Origin: Thiomonas sp. FB-Cd
Lineage (GTDB): Bacteria; Pseudomonadota; Gammaproteobacteria; Burkholderiales; Burkholderiaceae_C
Length of the DNA: 64,000 nt
NCBI RefSeq assembly: GCF_000733775.1
Contig: NZ_JPOE01000002.1
Location: 1,860,001 to 1,924,000 of the forward strand
Direction of reading: 5' to 3'
The notes beneath the pieces are model-generated. The model searched no databases. It was not told where the DNA came from and worked only from the letters and a program-made list of their open reading frames with translations. Shown in pieces: positions 36,474 through 45,601 of this stretch. Within the stretch, counting starts at the first letter, position 1, and each line of letters starts with the position of its first letter. Position numbers and translations under genes: made by a program.

Positions 36474-36815
36474 TCACATGTGGTCGACTTCATCGGGCAG
36501 CTTGTAGAAGGTCGGGTGACGGTAGACCTTGTCTTCCATCGGATCAAAAAACATCGCCTTGTCGCCGGGATCACTGGCGACAATCTGGTCCGATCGCACC
36601 ACCCAGATGCTCGTTCCCTCCTGCCTGCGCGTGTAGACATCGCGCGCCATTTCCAGCGCCATCTTGGCATCCGGCGCGTGCAGACTGCCGCTGTGCTTGT
36701 GGTCCAGTCCAGCCTTGCTGCGCACGAAGACTTCCCACAATGGCCACTCGCTGGCTGCGCTGCGGGTTTCGTTTCTGCTGGCATTTTCTGACGTGCCTTG
36801 CGTGTCGCTCATCAT
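36474..36815 (-). CDS. paaB: Phenylacetyl-CoA epoxidase subunit PaaB
   Basis: This 113-aa protein is the small PaaB subunit of the epoxidase complex. The conserved core is WPLWEVFVRSKAGLDHKHSG, then LHAPDAKMALEMARDVYTRR and FFDPMEDKVYRHPTFYKLPD. About 22 hydrophilic residues precede the core. The start may be Met1 or Met2. Confidence 0.95.
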   Translation of the reverse strand: MMSDTQGTSENASRNETRSAASEWPLWEVFVRSKAGLDHKHSGSLHAPDAKMALEMARDVYTRRQEGTSIWVVRSDQIVASDPGDKAMFFDPMEDKVYRHPTFYKLPDEVDHM

Positions 36816-36835
36816 GCGTCTCCGGAATCAGGCTC

Positions 36836-37846
36836 TCAGGCGGCCCGGGATTGGGCCATTTCACGTTTGGCCGCGTGGGCCATGGCTGCTTCGCGCACCC
36901 AGGCGCCATCCTCCCAGGCCTGGATTCGCGAGCGCATGCGCTCGCGGTTGCAGGGACCATCGCCGCCGATGACGCGCCAGAATTCGTCCCAATCGATCGC
37001 ACCGAAGTCATAGTGCTTGCGCTCATCATTCCAGCGCAGGTGGGGGTCGGGCATGCTCACGCCGAGCACCTTCGCCTGCTCGACCGTGGCGTCGATGAAC
37101 TTCTGCCGCAGGTCATCGTTGGACATGCGCTTGATGCCCCAGCGCATGCTCTGCGCGGTGTGCGTGCTTGCATCGTCCGGCGGGCCGAACATCATCAGGC
37201 TGGGCCACCACCATCGGTTGACCGCGTCCTGCACCATCTCGCGCTGCGCCTGGGTGCCGTCCCGCATCATGGTCAGCAACGCATCGAAGCCCTGGCGCTG
37301 GTGGAAGCTCTCCTCCCGGCAAACTCGAATCATCGCCCGCGCGTATGGCGCGTACGAACAGCGGCAAAGCGGCACCTGATTCATGATGGCGGCTCCGTCC
37401 ACGAGCCATCCGATCACGCCAATGTCTGCCCAGGTGAGCGTCGGATAGTTGAAGATGGAACTGTATTTGGCCTTGCCTGTGTGAAGGGCGGCAATCATCT
37501 CGTCGCGCGAAATGCCGAGCGTTTCGGCAGCAGCGTACAGATACAGGCCGTGCCCGCCTTCATCCTGCACCTTGGCCAGCAAGATGGCCTTGCGCTTGAG
37601 CGTAGGCGCGCGTGTGATCCAGTTACCCTCGGGAAGCATGCCCACGATCTCCGAATGCGCGTGCTGGCTGATCTGGCGGATGAGCGTCTTGCGGTAATGC
37701 TCGGGCATCCAGTCCTTGGGCTCGATAAATCCGCCGTCGTCGATGCGGGCGTCGAAGCGCTCGAGCAACTGCTGCTCGGTGGCCGAGCGCGCTGCGCCAG
37801 GCTCATCCGAACCCTTGGGCATGAGATCCATCGCTTGGGTGTACAT
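36836..37846 (-). CDS. paaA: Phenylacetyl-CoA 1,2-epoxidase catalytic subunit PaaA
   Basis: This 336-aa diiron monooxygenase converts phenylacetyl-CoA to its ring 1,2-epoxide. The ferritin-like core contains the iron-ligand motifs [16 protein letters not shown] and [16 protein letters not shown], with [20 protein letters not shown] upstream. It is the first of the paaABCDE block; 20 bp separate it from paaB. Length and sequence match the family closely. Confidence 0.96.
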   Translation of the reverse strand: MYTQAMDLMPKGSDEPGAARSATEQQLLERFDARIDDGGFIEPKDWMPEHYRKTLIRQISQHAHSEIVGMLPEGNWITRAPTLKRKAILLAKVQDEGGHGLYLYAAAETLGISRDEMIAALHTGKAKYSSIFNYPTLTWADIGVIGWLVDGAAIMNQVPLCRCSYAPYARAMIRVCREESFHQRQGFDALLTMMRDGTQAQREMVQDAVNRWWWPSLMMFGPPDDASTHTAQSMRWGIKRMSNDDLRQKFIDATVEQAKVLGVSMPDPHLRWNDERKHYDFGAIDWDEFWRVIGGDGPCNRERMRSRIQAWEDGAWVREAAMAHAAKREMAQSRAA

Positions 37847-37894
37847 GGTGCGACTCCTTGATGCTCGAACTGCGGTCCTCGTCCGTGGCCCCGC

Positions 37895-39211
37895 TCAGCT
37901 GGTCTTGCGGCGGTGGTCGATCACACGCCGGGCCTTGCCCACGAGCGTGCGCTCGATCGAGTCGGGCGGCAACACATTGACATGCGTGCTGATGCCCACC
38001 AGCGTCTTGATGCGGTGCGTGACCCAGTCCGCGATTTTCTGGCGCTCAGCCTCCGAGACGTACCCGATGGACGGCTGCAACTCGCAATGCACCTCGACCT
38101 TGTCAAGGTGGCCGTCGCGACTGAGATGGATCTGGTACTGGCCCGAGAGTTTGTCATGCGCCAGCACGATTTCCTCGATTTGCGTCGGAAACATGTTGAC
38201 TCCGCGGACGATGAGCATGTCGTCGCTGCGCCCGACGATCTTGCCCATGCGACGAAAGGCGCGCGCGGTCGGCGGCATGAGGCTTGTCAGGTCGCGGGTC
38301 CGGTACCGAACGATCGGAAGCCCCTCCTTCGTCAGTGTGGTGAAGACCAGCTCGCCATCACTGCCGTCGGGCAGGACTGCGCCTGTGACCGGATCGATGA
38401 TCTCCGGGTAGAAGTGGTCCTCCCAGATCACTGGCCCGTCTTGCGTTTCCACGCATTCGCAGGCAACCCCCGGCCCCATGACTTCGCTCAGACCATAAAT
38501 ATCCATGGCCTTCAGACTGGTCTTCGACTCAATCTCCCGCCGCATCGCCTCGGTCCAGGGTTCCGCCCCGAAAATGCCGATGCGCAACGCACAGTCGCGC
38601 GCATCAAGACCCTGGCGCGCGAATTCCTCGATGATCACCTGCATGTAGCTTGGCGTGACCATGATGATGTCGGGTCTGAAATCACGGATGATCTGCACCT
38701 GCTTCTCCGTTTGCCCTCCCGACATCGGGATCACCGTGCAGCCCAGGCGCTCAGCGCCATAATGGGCCCCAAGGCCACCGGTGAACAGGCCATAGCCGTA
38801 CGCCACGTGCACCATGTCGCCGGGTTTTCCGCCCGCGGCGACGATGGATCGTGCAACCAGGCTGGCCCAGGTGTCGATGTCGCGCTTCGTATAGCCCACA
38901 ACGGTCGGCTTGCCGGTTGTGCCCGATGAGGCGTGCACCCGCACAATCTGCTCGCGCGGCACGGCGAACATGCCGAAGGGGTAGTGATCGCGCAGGTCGG
39001 ACTTGCCCGTGAAAGGGAATTTGGCCAGGTCCTGCAGGCCATGCAGATCATCGGGATGCACCCCGTGCGCGTCAAAGGCGCGCCTGTAGTGAGGCACGTT
39101 TTCGTAAGCATGGTGCAGGGTCCACTGCAGCCGCTTGATCTGCAGTGCGGTGATTTCATCCCGGCTTGCCGTTTCGATGGGATCGAGCGCGGATCGATTG
39201 GGGCTCAGCAT
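37895..39211 (-). CDS. paaK: Phenylacetate-CoA ligase PaaK
   Basis: This 438-aa AMP-forming ligase activates phenylacetate to phenylacetyl-CoA, the first step of the pathway and the source of the PaaR inducer. The adenylation P-loop is HASSGTTGKPTVVGYT; other core motifs are DIYGLSEVMGPGVACEC and YRTRDLTSLMPPTARAFRRM, and the C-terminal domain contains RGVNMFPTQIEE. It lies 15 bp after paaI and 48 bp before paaA. Confidence 0.96.
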   Translation of the reverse strand: MLSPNRSALDPIETASRDEITALQIKRLQWTLHHAYENVPHYRRAFDAHGVHPDDLHGLQDLAKFPFTGKSDLRDHYPFGMFAVPREQIVRVHASSGTTGKPTVVGYTKRDIDTWASLVARSIVAAGGKPGDMVHVAYGYGLFTGGLGAHYGAERLGCTVIPMSGGQTEKQVQIIRDFRPDIIMVTPSYMQVIIEEFARQGLDARDCALRIGIFGAEPWTEAMRREIESKTSLKAMDIYGLSEVMGPGVACECVETQDGPVIWEDHFYPEIIDPVTGAVLPDGSDGELVFTTLTKEGLPIVRYRTRDLTSLMPPTARAFRRMGKIVGRSDDMLIVRGVNMFPTQIEEIVLAHDKLSGQYQIHLSRDGHLDKVEVHCELQPSIGYVSEAERQKIADWVTHRIKTLVGISTHVNVLPPDSIERTLVGKARRVIDHRRKTS

Positions 39212-39226
39212 GACAGTTTCCTCCTC

Positions 39227-39724
39227 CTATGTCTGATCGTCTGCCGCTGCAGAACCCACGGCTTCGACGACCGGTCTGCCCTTGATGCGGTAAGAGCGCC
39301 CCCGGAACAGTGCCACGCGCTCCGCGCGCTGGTTGCTCACAACCACGTCGTACACACCCGTGCGCCCGCTCAGCGCCTGCTCCACGCAGGTGGCCTCCAG
39401 CACGTCCCCAAGCTTGGCCGGAGCGATGAAGTCGATGCTCAACCCGGACGCCACGGTAACCTCGTTGTAGGCATTGCACGCATAGGCGAAAGCAGTGTCC
39501 GCGAGCGTCGCAATGAGCCCACCGTGACACATGGCAAAACCGTTCATCATGTCCTGCCGCACCGGCATGCGGACCCGGCTTCTGCCAGGCCCCACGGTGA
39601 CGATTTCCATGCCAAGGGCTCGCGCGGCATGGTCTTGCATGAGCATGTGATCGCGCACACGCTCGGCTGTGCGCTGCGCCAACGGCTCGGCCGCAGCCGC
39701 CGCAACGTGACGGGGTTCAAGCAT
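39227..39724 (-). CDS. paaI: Hydroxyphenylacetyl-CoA thioesterase PaaI
   Basis: This 165-aa hot-dog thioesterase is a proofreading enzyme that releases CoA from dead-end intermediates of phenylacetate degradation. The active-site region is NGFAMCHGGLIATLADTAFA (Asn and Asp on the family's catalytic positions). A ~27-residue N-terminal stretch precedes the fold. It follows paaG after an unusually long 290-bp gap. Confidence 0.92.
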   Translation of the reverse strand: MLEPRHVAAAAAEPLAQRTAERVRDHMLMQDHAARALGMEIVTVGPGRSRVRMPVRQDMMNGFAMCHGGLIATLADTAFAYACNAYNEVTVASGLSIDFIAPAKLGDVLEATCVEQALSGRTGVYDVVVSNQRAERVALFRGRSYRIKGRPVVEAVGSAAADDQT

Positions 39725-40014
39725 CGCAATGCCTCCTGTATGACGTGCATGCGTGGATTGGGCCCGACGCCACCAAAGACTGTCTCGAGGTGTGCATCGG
39801 GTTTGGCGACAGCCGGCTGCGCAGGGCTTGCGCCGATCCGGCTGTTTCTTCCTGTGCCGCAGCGGGTCTCGACCCCTCGCTAGCGCGACGGCTCGATCCC
39901 GGCGCGTGCGCCAGGCACTGCGCGACCCGGGTACGCATCGCGCGCGAAGGCTCGGCGTGCTCGCCTGAGGCGCCGCGGCGCCGACCGTCGAAGGCAGCCA
40001 GGATCTGCATGGGC
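39725..40014. other. 290-bp gap between paaI and paaG inside the paa operon
   Basis: This is the largest gap in an otherwise tight operon. It contains no supported gene on either strand, although a long open frame on the plus strand crosses it antisense to paaG. It may be the remnant of a lost gene (paaF or paaH often sits here) or carry an internal promoter. Confidence 0.4.
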
Positions 40015-40818
40015 TCAGCGATCCGTAAAGCGGGCTGTTCGCTTTTGCGCGAACGCCGCGACACCTTCGGCGAAATCATGCGCAAAACCGAGTTCACGCT
40101 GCGTCCGCGCCTCCGCATCGAGTGCATGCTCGAGCGAGCCTGTCAGCCCCTGATCGAGCAGGGCCCGCGTCTTCACCAGGGCGTGCGTGGGCAAGCGGCA
40201 AAGACGCTCGGCCAGAGCCCGCACCTCGGCTTCGAAAGCCTCATCCTGAACACATTTCCAGATCAGTCCGATCTGCTCGGCGCGCTCTGCCGGAAGCTTG
40301 TCGCCCAGCATCGCCATGCCCAGCGCCTGCGCGCGCCCAACCAGGCGTGGAAGCACCCACGTCGCGCCACTGTCAGGCACGAGGCCAATCGACGAAAATG
40401 CCTGGATGAAGACGGCACTGCGCTTGGCCACGACCACATCGCACAAAAGCGCCAGCGACGCGCCCGCCCCTGCCGCAACGCCCCCGACCGCCGCGAGCGT
40501 TGGCACGGGCATCGACCGCAGTCGCAGCATCAAAGGCTTGTAGTGGCGTTCAACCACGTCGCCGAGATCCTTGGGCTTGCCCGCTTCGTTGGCCACTTCC
40601 GGGTCCTTCAGGTCCTGCCCGGCACAAAACGCACGCCCTTGCCCACCGAGCACCACGCAGCGCACACTGGTGTCGCGCGCGGCAGCGTCCAATGCAGCCA
40701 GCAATGCCGCCGTCAGGTCTGCGTTCAGACTATTGAGCGCTTGCGCGCGATTCAGTTTGAGACCCAGAACAGCGCCTTGACGCTCAACGAGCAAGCTGGA
40801 TGCAGGGTCTTGATCCAT
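40015..40818 (-). CDS. paaG: Ring-1,2-epoxyphenylacetyl-CoA isomerase PaaG
   Basis: This 267-aa crotonase-fold enzyme isomerises the ring epoxide to the oxepin and also shifts double bonds later in the pathway. The oxyanion-hole motifs are GQGRAFCAGQDLKD and GGVAAGAGASLALLCDVVVA, and the probable catalytic Asp is in IGLVPDSGATWVLPRLVG. I start it at 40818 (MDQDPASSLLVERQG). It is the first gene of the operon, immediately downstream of a recognisable promoter and PaaR operator. Confidence 0.93.
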   Translation of the reverse strand: MDQDPASSLLVERQGAVLGLKLNRAQALNSLNADLTAALLAALDAAARDTSVRCVVLGGQGRAFCAGQDLKDPEVANEAGKPKDLGDVVERHYKPLMLRLRSMPVPTLAAVGGVAAGAGASLALLCDVVVAKRSAVFIQAFSSIGLVPDSGATWVLPRLVGRAQALGMAMLGDKLPAERAEQIGLIWKCVQDEAFEAEVRALAERLCRLPTHALVKTRALLDQGLTGSLEHALDAEARTQRELGFAHDFAEGVAAFAQKRTARFTDR

Positions 40819-40878
40819 CGCAAAGTTTTTGAGGGCGGAGGTGGAAGGGTGCGGCCGCGTCGGGCGAAAACAATATTG

Positions 40879-40892
40879 ACCAACCGGTCGGT
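40879..40892. promoter_or_regulatory. Palindrome, probable PaaR operator
   Basis: ACCAACCGGTCGGT is a near-perfect palindrome (12 of 14 positions symmetric) lying 60 bp upstream of the paaG start and directly downstream of the -10 box. TetR-family PaaR proteins bind GC-rich palindromes of this kind overlapping paa promoters. Confidence 0.7.
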
Positions 40893-40894
40893 TA

Positions 40895-40923
40895 ATCTTA
40901 AGCTTGCCAAATGTTTGATGCAA
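40895..40923 (-). promoter_or_regulatory. Sigma-70 promoter of the paa operon
   Basis: On the minus strand, TTGCAT (40918-40923) and TAAGAT (40895-40900) are separated by 17 bp. The transcription start would fall inside the PaaR palindrome, giving a simple repression mechanism. Confidence 0.65.
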
Positions 40924-40960
40924 GTCAAACAATCATCCGGACAAACCCGAGGAGAGATCC

Positions 40961-41590
40961 ATGCCCTGCTACGCCATTGACGGCGTCATTCCGGTCGTCG
41001 ACCCTACGGCCTATGTGCACCCCAGTGCCGTGCTCATTGGCGACGTCATCGTGGGTCCCGGCTGCTACGTCGGACCCTGCGCCAGTCTGCGCGGGGATTT
41101 CGGCCGCATCGTGCTGGACGAAGGGGCCAACGTGCAGGACAGCTGTGTCATGCACGGCTTTCCGGGGCACGACACCGTCGTGGAGCGCAATGGCCACATC
41201 GGCCACGGTGCCATCCTGCACAGCTGCATGGTGCGGCGCGATGCGATGGTCGGCATGAACGCTGTCGTCATGGATGATGCCGAGATCGGCGAACAATCGA
41301 TTGTCGCGGCCTGTGCCTTCGTTCCCGCCGGCATGATTGTCCCGCCGCGGACGCTCGTCGCCGGCATGCCGGCGACCATCCGTCGCGAACTCAAGCCGGA
41401 AGAAATCGCCTGGAAGCTCGAGGGCACGCGCACCTACCAGGACCTAACCCGGCGCTGCCTGCAAAGCCTTCGTGAAGTCGCGCCACTGCGCGCCGCCGAG
41501 CCCGAGCGACCCCAACTGCGAGCACCAGCGGTCGAACCGCTGATCGCGCTCAGGCGCAAAAACCCGGTGCCATCGGAACCGTCACGCTGA
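40961..41590 (+). CDS. paaY: PaaY, gamma-carbonic-anhydrase-like hexapeptide-repeat thioesterase
   Basis: This 209-aa protein has a left-handed beta-helix made of hexapeptide repeats ([20 protein letters not shown], then [14 protein letters not shown]) with metal-ligand His residues in HGFPGH and [14 protein letters not shown]. PaaY removes toxic CoA esters that arise as side products of the pathway. GGAGAG precedes the ATG. It is transcribed away from paaG, so the PaaR operator could control both directions. Confidence 0.93.
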   Translation: MPCYAIDGVIPVVDPTAYVHPSAVLIGDVIVGPGCYVGPCASLRGDFGRIVLDEGANVQDSCVMHGFPGHDTVVERNGHIGHGAILHSCMVRRDAMVGMNAVVMDDAEIGEQSIVAACAFVPAGMIVPPRTLVAGMPATIRRELKPEEIAWKLEGTRTYQDLTRRCLQSLREVAPLRAAEPERPQLRAPAVEPLIALRRKNPVPSEPSR

Positions 41591-41701
41591 AGAGCAGCGC
41601 CCCCTGCGCTTGGCCATTGCGCAGGCACGGCTTGCTTGCCACGCCAGACGCGGGCCCGACGGTTGTTCGATGCGACGACCGATGCCCGGCGCGCTGCAAG
41701 C

Positions 41702-42265
41702 TCACCCCCGCAGGACTTCATCCCCGGTTGCCGGCACCGGCGCATCCAGCGCCATTTCGATGTCGGCGCGCAGCGCATCCGGCTGCGTTTGAGGGGCGTA
41801 GCGGCGAATGACCTGGCCGTCGCGGCCAATGAGAAACTTGGTGAAGTTCCACTTGATCATCTCGGTGCCAAGCATGCCGCTGGCCTCGTCCTTGAGCCAT
41901 CGCCATAACGGATGGGTGTGCGAGCCATTGACGTCGATCTTCTCGAACACGGGAAACTCCACGCCATAATTGGCACTGCAAAATCGGGCGATCTGCTCCG
42001 CGCTACCGGGTTCCTGGCCGCCGAACTGGTTACAGGGGAAGGCAAGCACTTCAAAGCCGCGATCGCGGTAGGCGTGGTACAGCGCCTGCAAGCCCGCATA
42101 CTGCGGCGTAAAGCCGCACTCGCTCGCGGTATTGACAATGAGCAGCACCTTGCCGCGCCATTGTGCCAGGGGTTGCGCGCGACCAAGAATGTCGGTCGCC
42201 GAAAACTCGAATGCACCGTGAACGGCAGGCACGGGCTGGGCGGGATGCGGATCAACGGCTTTCAA
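41702..42265 (-). CDS. Glutathione peroxidase (Cys type)
   Basis: This 187-aa thioredoxin-fold peroxidase reduces hydroperoxides with thiols. The peroxidatic Cys50 lies in NTASECGFTPQY, with FPCNQFGGQEPG and WNFTKFLIGRDG supplying the other catalytic residues. A ~20-residue N-terminal extension precedes the fold. Its start overlaps the stop of the upstream EamA gene by 4 bp, so the two are translationally coupled. It converges with paaY. Confidence 0.94.
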   Translation of the reverse strand: MKAVDPHPAQPVPAVHGAFEFSATDILGRAQPLAQWRGKVLLIVNTASECGFTPQYAGLQALYHAYRDRGFEVLAFPCNQFGGQEPGSAEQIARFCSANYGVEFPVFEKIDVNGSHTHPLWRWLKDEASGMLGTEMIKWNFTKFLIGRDGQVIRRYAPQTQPDALRADIEMALDAPVPATGDEVLRG

Positions 42266-43182
42266 GTCGGTGTCTCCCGAGGCGGGTGCACTGGCAATGC
42301 CGGGCGCCGGGGGCGCACCGCCGCAAGCAAGATGGCCAGCAAAATAAGGCTACCACCAATCAGCGCCTGGCGGCTGAGTTGTTCGGCTCCCAGAACGACG
42401 GCGCTGCCGCTGGCGAATACGACTTCCACCGTCATCACCACGGCCGTGAGGCTTGAGGGCAATCGCTCAGCGCCGTACTGCAAGCCCAGATTGGCGACAA
42501 GAAAGGCCAGCGACAACGCTGCGACGGGCACCAGCCATTGCGCGCTGGGCGCAGGCAGGGGGCTGCCCAACCCGCTTGCGGCGAACGCGGCCGCCAGGGC
42601 GCCCGCCACGATCGTGCCCCCGGCGAACATAGCCAATCCGCGAGCCTCCGGCGGCGTCTGCGCGTACTTGCGCAGCAGCACATTGTTGAGTGCAAAGAAA
42701 AATCCACCGGCCACGCCGAGCCAATCCGCCAACTGCCGCGGCAGCGGGAGTCCTCCGCCCGGCGGCCACAGCACAACCATCGCCCCCACGAGTGCAAGCG
42801 TCAAGCGCACACTCACCAGTTTCGTCAGACGCTCGCCCAGGAGCCAGCGCGCGAGCAGGGTTGCCCAGACGGGCATCAGGTAAAAGAGAAGCACAACACG
42901 CACGACATCACCCTGCGTCACGGCCCAGTTGAAGGCTGCGTTGGTGGACCCCGACGCCAGCAAAATCAGCCACAGCGGCGGCTTACGTAGCAACTGCCCG
43001 AGTGCCTGCGGTCGCCATGCCAGGATGGCGACGCTGCTGACGCCATAGATCAGCGCGGTCGCCCACAGCGGGTTGAGCCCGAGCGCATGCAGGTGGCGAA
43101 ACGGCCACCATGAGACGCCCCAAACCAGCGCATTGAGCATGAGCCCGGCGATGGCAATCAGGGTTTGGCGCGAGCTGTGCAT
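42262..43182 (-). CDS. EamA-family (DMT) transporter
   Basis: This 306-aa protein has about ten hydrophobic segments arranged as two EamA repeats of five helices, typical of drug/metabolite inner-membrane exporters. Visible features are WGVSWWPFRHLHALGLNPLW in the first repeat and VFFLMP-like FYLMPVWATLLARWLLGERL at its end. The substrate is unknown. It shares a transcript with the glutathione peroxidase gene by a 4-bp overlap, and begins 6 bp after the TlpA-like gene. Confidence 0.87.
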   Translation of the reverse strand: MHSSRQTLIAIAGLMLNALVWGVSWWPFRHLHALGLNPLWATALIYGVSSVAILAWRPQALGQLLRKPPLWLILLASGSTNAAFNWAVTQGDVVRVVLLFYLMPVWATLLARWLLGERLTKLVSVRLTLALVGAMVVLWPPGGGLPLPRQLADWLGVAGGFFFALNNVLLRKYAQTPPEARGLAMFAGGTIVAGALAAAFAASGLGSPLPAPSAQWLVPVAALSLAFLVANLGLQYGAERLPSSLTAVVMTVEVVFASGSAVVLGAEQLSRQALIGGSLILLAILLAAVRPRRPALPVHPPRETPT

Positions 43183-43188
43183 GCCGAC

Positions 43189-44016
43189 TCAGTGACCAGG
43201 TGCTTGGCGCATTGCCGCAATGCCCTGGCCCAGCGTGGCGGCCGAGAGCTCGCCAATGTGCATTGCCCTCAGGCGCCCATCAGCGCCAATGAAGAGCGTG
43301 GTGGGAAAGCCCGGCGACCGGTAATGGGCCATCAACGCCTGATTCGCGTCAAGCAGCACCTCTGGTGGGTGCAAATGCGCGGCTTGCAGATAGGCGCTCA
43401 CAGTCTGTGCAGCCTCTCCCTCATTGACCAGCACGATGCGCACGCCACGTGGGTTTGCCGCAGCCTGCACGAGCATGGGCAACTCGCGCCTGCAGGGCGG
43501 GCACCACGTCGCCCAAAGGTTGACCACGAGGGGCTGGCCCCGCAGGCTTTGCAGCGCCACGACCCCGCCGCCCAGCCGCGGCAGGCTGATGGCCGGCAGC
43601 GGGAGGCTTGGGGGCTGGAGCAGGCGCAGCACACCGAACGCCGCCAGCACCACGGCGGCACCAGCTGCGCTGCTCACGGGCAAACTGCGCCGAAAACGCG
43701 GCCTGCGCCAAGCCACGATGGCCACTGCGCATAGCCCCGCGGCCCAACCGGGCCATGAATCAAAGCCGCCGTCACGCACATCCAGCATGGACAGCAGATC
43801 GCGGTAGTCGGCCCGGTGCCTAAGCACGAAGGCCGTTCGCGCTGCCGCGAGCGCGAGCACCAGGAGCGGTAACAGTGCAGGCTCCGCGTTGCCCCGGCCG
43901 TGCCGCTGCGCCATGGCGGCGACGTACACCGCCACCGTGTACCCCAACACCAGCACAATCGGACCCCAAGGCAGCACCAAAGGCCCGAGACGCAGGGCGT
44001 CCATCGTTGCTTGCAT
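43189..44016 (-). CDS. Membrane-anchored TlpA-like disulfide reductase with Lgt-like N-terminal helices
   Basis: This 275-aa protein joins an N-terminal membrane region of about four helices to a C-terminal periplasmic thioredoxin domain. The first part (LGPLVLPWGPIVLVLGYTVA) recalls the first helices of prolipoprotein diacylglyceryl transferase but lacks its catalytic part. The thioredoxin domain carries the redox pair in LWATWCPPCRRELP and the cis-Pro in SPGFPTTLFIG. The likely role is reduction of periplasmic disulfides, as in cytochrome c maturation or oxidative defence. It is transcribed with the EamA and peroxidase genes. Confidence 0.87.
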   Translation of the reverse strand: MQATMDALRLGPLVLPWGPIVLVLGYTVAVYVAAMAQRHGRGNAEPALLPLLVLALAAARTAFVLRHRADYRDLLSMLDVRDGGFDSWPGWAAGLCAVAIVAWRRPRFRRSLPVSSAAGAAVVLAAFGVLRLLQPPSLPLPAISLPRLGGGVVALQSLRGQPLVVNLWATWCPPCRRELPMLVQAAANPRGVRIVLVNEGEAAQTVSAYLQAAHLHPPEVLLDANQALMAHYRSPGFPTTLFIGADGRLRAMHIGELSAATLGQGIAAMRQAPGH

Positions 44017-44021
44017 GCGAC

Positions 44022-45347
44022 TCAGCGTCCCGCTTCGTGCCGTGGCTCGCCGATGATCTGGGTCCAGTCACGCTCACGCATGTTGCGTGCGTTCCAACGC
44101 ATCACCAGCCACATATTTGCGACCACGAACGCTCCAAACAGACCGATGATCCACTGGATCGACAGGTCAAACTTGATGAGCAGCGCGTACATCGAGAGCA
44201 AGGCCAGCACGCTCACGTTTTCGTTGAAGTTCTGAACGGCAATGGAGTGCCCTGCGGACAGCAGCACATAGCCACGGTGCTGCAGCAGCGCGTTCATCGG
44301 CACCACGAAATATCCGGCCATGGCACCAATGGCCACCATGAATACCCCAGCCAGCAACAGGTACAGAGGCAGATGCAGCTGGCCGATGGCTAGCTGCATG
44401 TCGGGGACCTCATTGCGCGTATACAGCGACAGCACCATGCACAGGATGCCCATGCCCATGCCAACCGGCAACACGTTCAGGCTCTTTTTCAGCGGAACCC
44501 GGGTTGCGGCCCACATGGCGCCCGCCGCAACGCCAAATGCGACGGTGGCCTGCAGCGTCGCCGCCTTGCTCAGATCAAGGCCTAACGCGTACTCGGCCCA
44601 TTTGATGACGATGAATTGCAGCGTGGCGCCAGCGCCCCAGAACAGCGTAGTGACGGCCATGGAGATCTGGCCAAGCTTGTCGGTCCACAGGACCTTGGTG
44701 CAGTGAAGAAACTCGACCAGTTGCTTGCCCGGGTGGGCTGTCTGGTGCGGGTAGCGCGCGCCGGTGTCGGGAATCTTCAAATTGCACAGCGCAGCAATGA
44801 CGTAGACGAACGCGATCACCGCCAGCGCGCCCTCGGCAACCGTCGTAATGCCCAGATGCGACAGCAACGGCAACTTGAGCAAAAAATCACCGGCAGCCTG
44901 GCTGACGAGAAAGCCACCCAGGACGGTGCCGAGAATGATCGAGCCCACGGTGGTGCCCTCGATCCAGCCGTTGGCTGCCACGAGCTGCTGCGGCGGCAGC
45001 AGCTCGGTGAGGATGCCGTATTTGGCGGGCGAGTAGGCGGCGGCCCCAAGCCCGACCACACCATAGGCCAGCAGCGGGTGCACGCTCACGAGCATGAGCA
45101 TGAGCCCCACCAGCTTGACGATGTTGGTGACGAACATCACCCGGCCCTTCTGGAGCGAATCCGCAAAAGCCCCCACGAAGGGTGCCAACAGGACATAGGA
45201 GACAGTGAAGAAAAACTTCAATAGCGGCGTCATCCAGCCTGGCGCCTGAAGTTGCACCAGCAGCGCAATGGATGCGATGAGAAGCGCGTTGTCGGCCAGC
45301 GACGAAAAAAATTGCGCGGCCATGATCCAGTAAAAGCCTCTTTTCAT
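44022..45347 (-). CDS. lplT: Lysophospholipid flippase LplT (MFS)
   Basis: This 441-aa protein is an MFS transporter of the LplT family, which moves lysophospholipids into the inner leaflet for re-acylation. The family N-terminus is MKRGFYWIMAAQFFSSLADN, followed by LAPFVGAFADSLQKGRVMFV and GILTELLPPQQLVAANGWIE. The start at 45347 is fixed by that N-terminus. The acyltransferase Aas usually found beside it is not adjacent. It starts the four-gene minus-strand run through TlpA, EamA and peroxidase, with 5 bp before the TlpA-like gene. Confidence 0.94.
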   Translation of the reverse strand: MKRGFYWIMAAQFFSSLADNALLIASIALLVQLQAPGWMTPLLKFFFTVSYVLLAPFVGAFADSLQKGRVMFVTNIVKLVGLMLMLVSVHPLLAYGVVGLGAAAYSPAKYGILTELLPPQQLVAANGWIEGTTVGSIILGTVLGGFLVSQAAGDFLLKLPLLSHLGITTVAEGALAVIAFVYVIAALCNLKIPDTGARYPHQTAHPGKQLVEFLHCTKVLWTDKLGQISMAVTTLFWGAGATLQFIVIKWAEYALGLDLSKAATLQATVAFGVAAGAMWAATRVPLKKSLNVLPVGMGMGILCMVLSLYTRNEVPDMQLAIGQLHLPLYLLLAGVFMVAIGAMAGYFVVPMNALLQHRGYVLLSAGHSIAVQNFNENVSVLALLSMYALLIKFDLSIQWIIGLFGAFVVANMWLVMRWNARNMRERDWTQIIGEPRHEAGR

Positions 45348-45601
45348 CGCTTTGTCGTTCCTCAGCGGCTGCGGTCTGGGCGGGTATCGGAATGGAGAAT
45401 CGGAAGGCGCAACAGGCGCTCGGCCACCACCCGGCCCATGTTCGCCCAAGCCCGATGGACGCCTCGTGCTCGGGCTGCCGCGACACGCGCGCGTCCACCG
45501 GCTGCGGATGACGCGTGCCGCCGACGGGCTGCGGCTTTATAGCACAGGGCGGGGACGACTATTTGCGGCGAACTACACTGCGCCATCACCTCGCAAAACC
45601 C

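Noticed and set aside
39745..40980. A 411-codon open frame on the plus strand across paaG
   Set aside because: It is the shadow of paaG and its leader. The protein has no known motif and no ribosome-binding site, whereas paaG is fully conserved.
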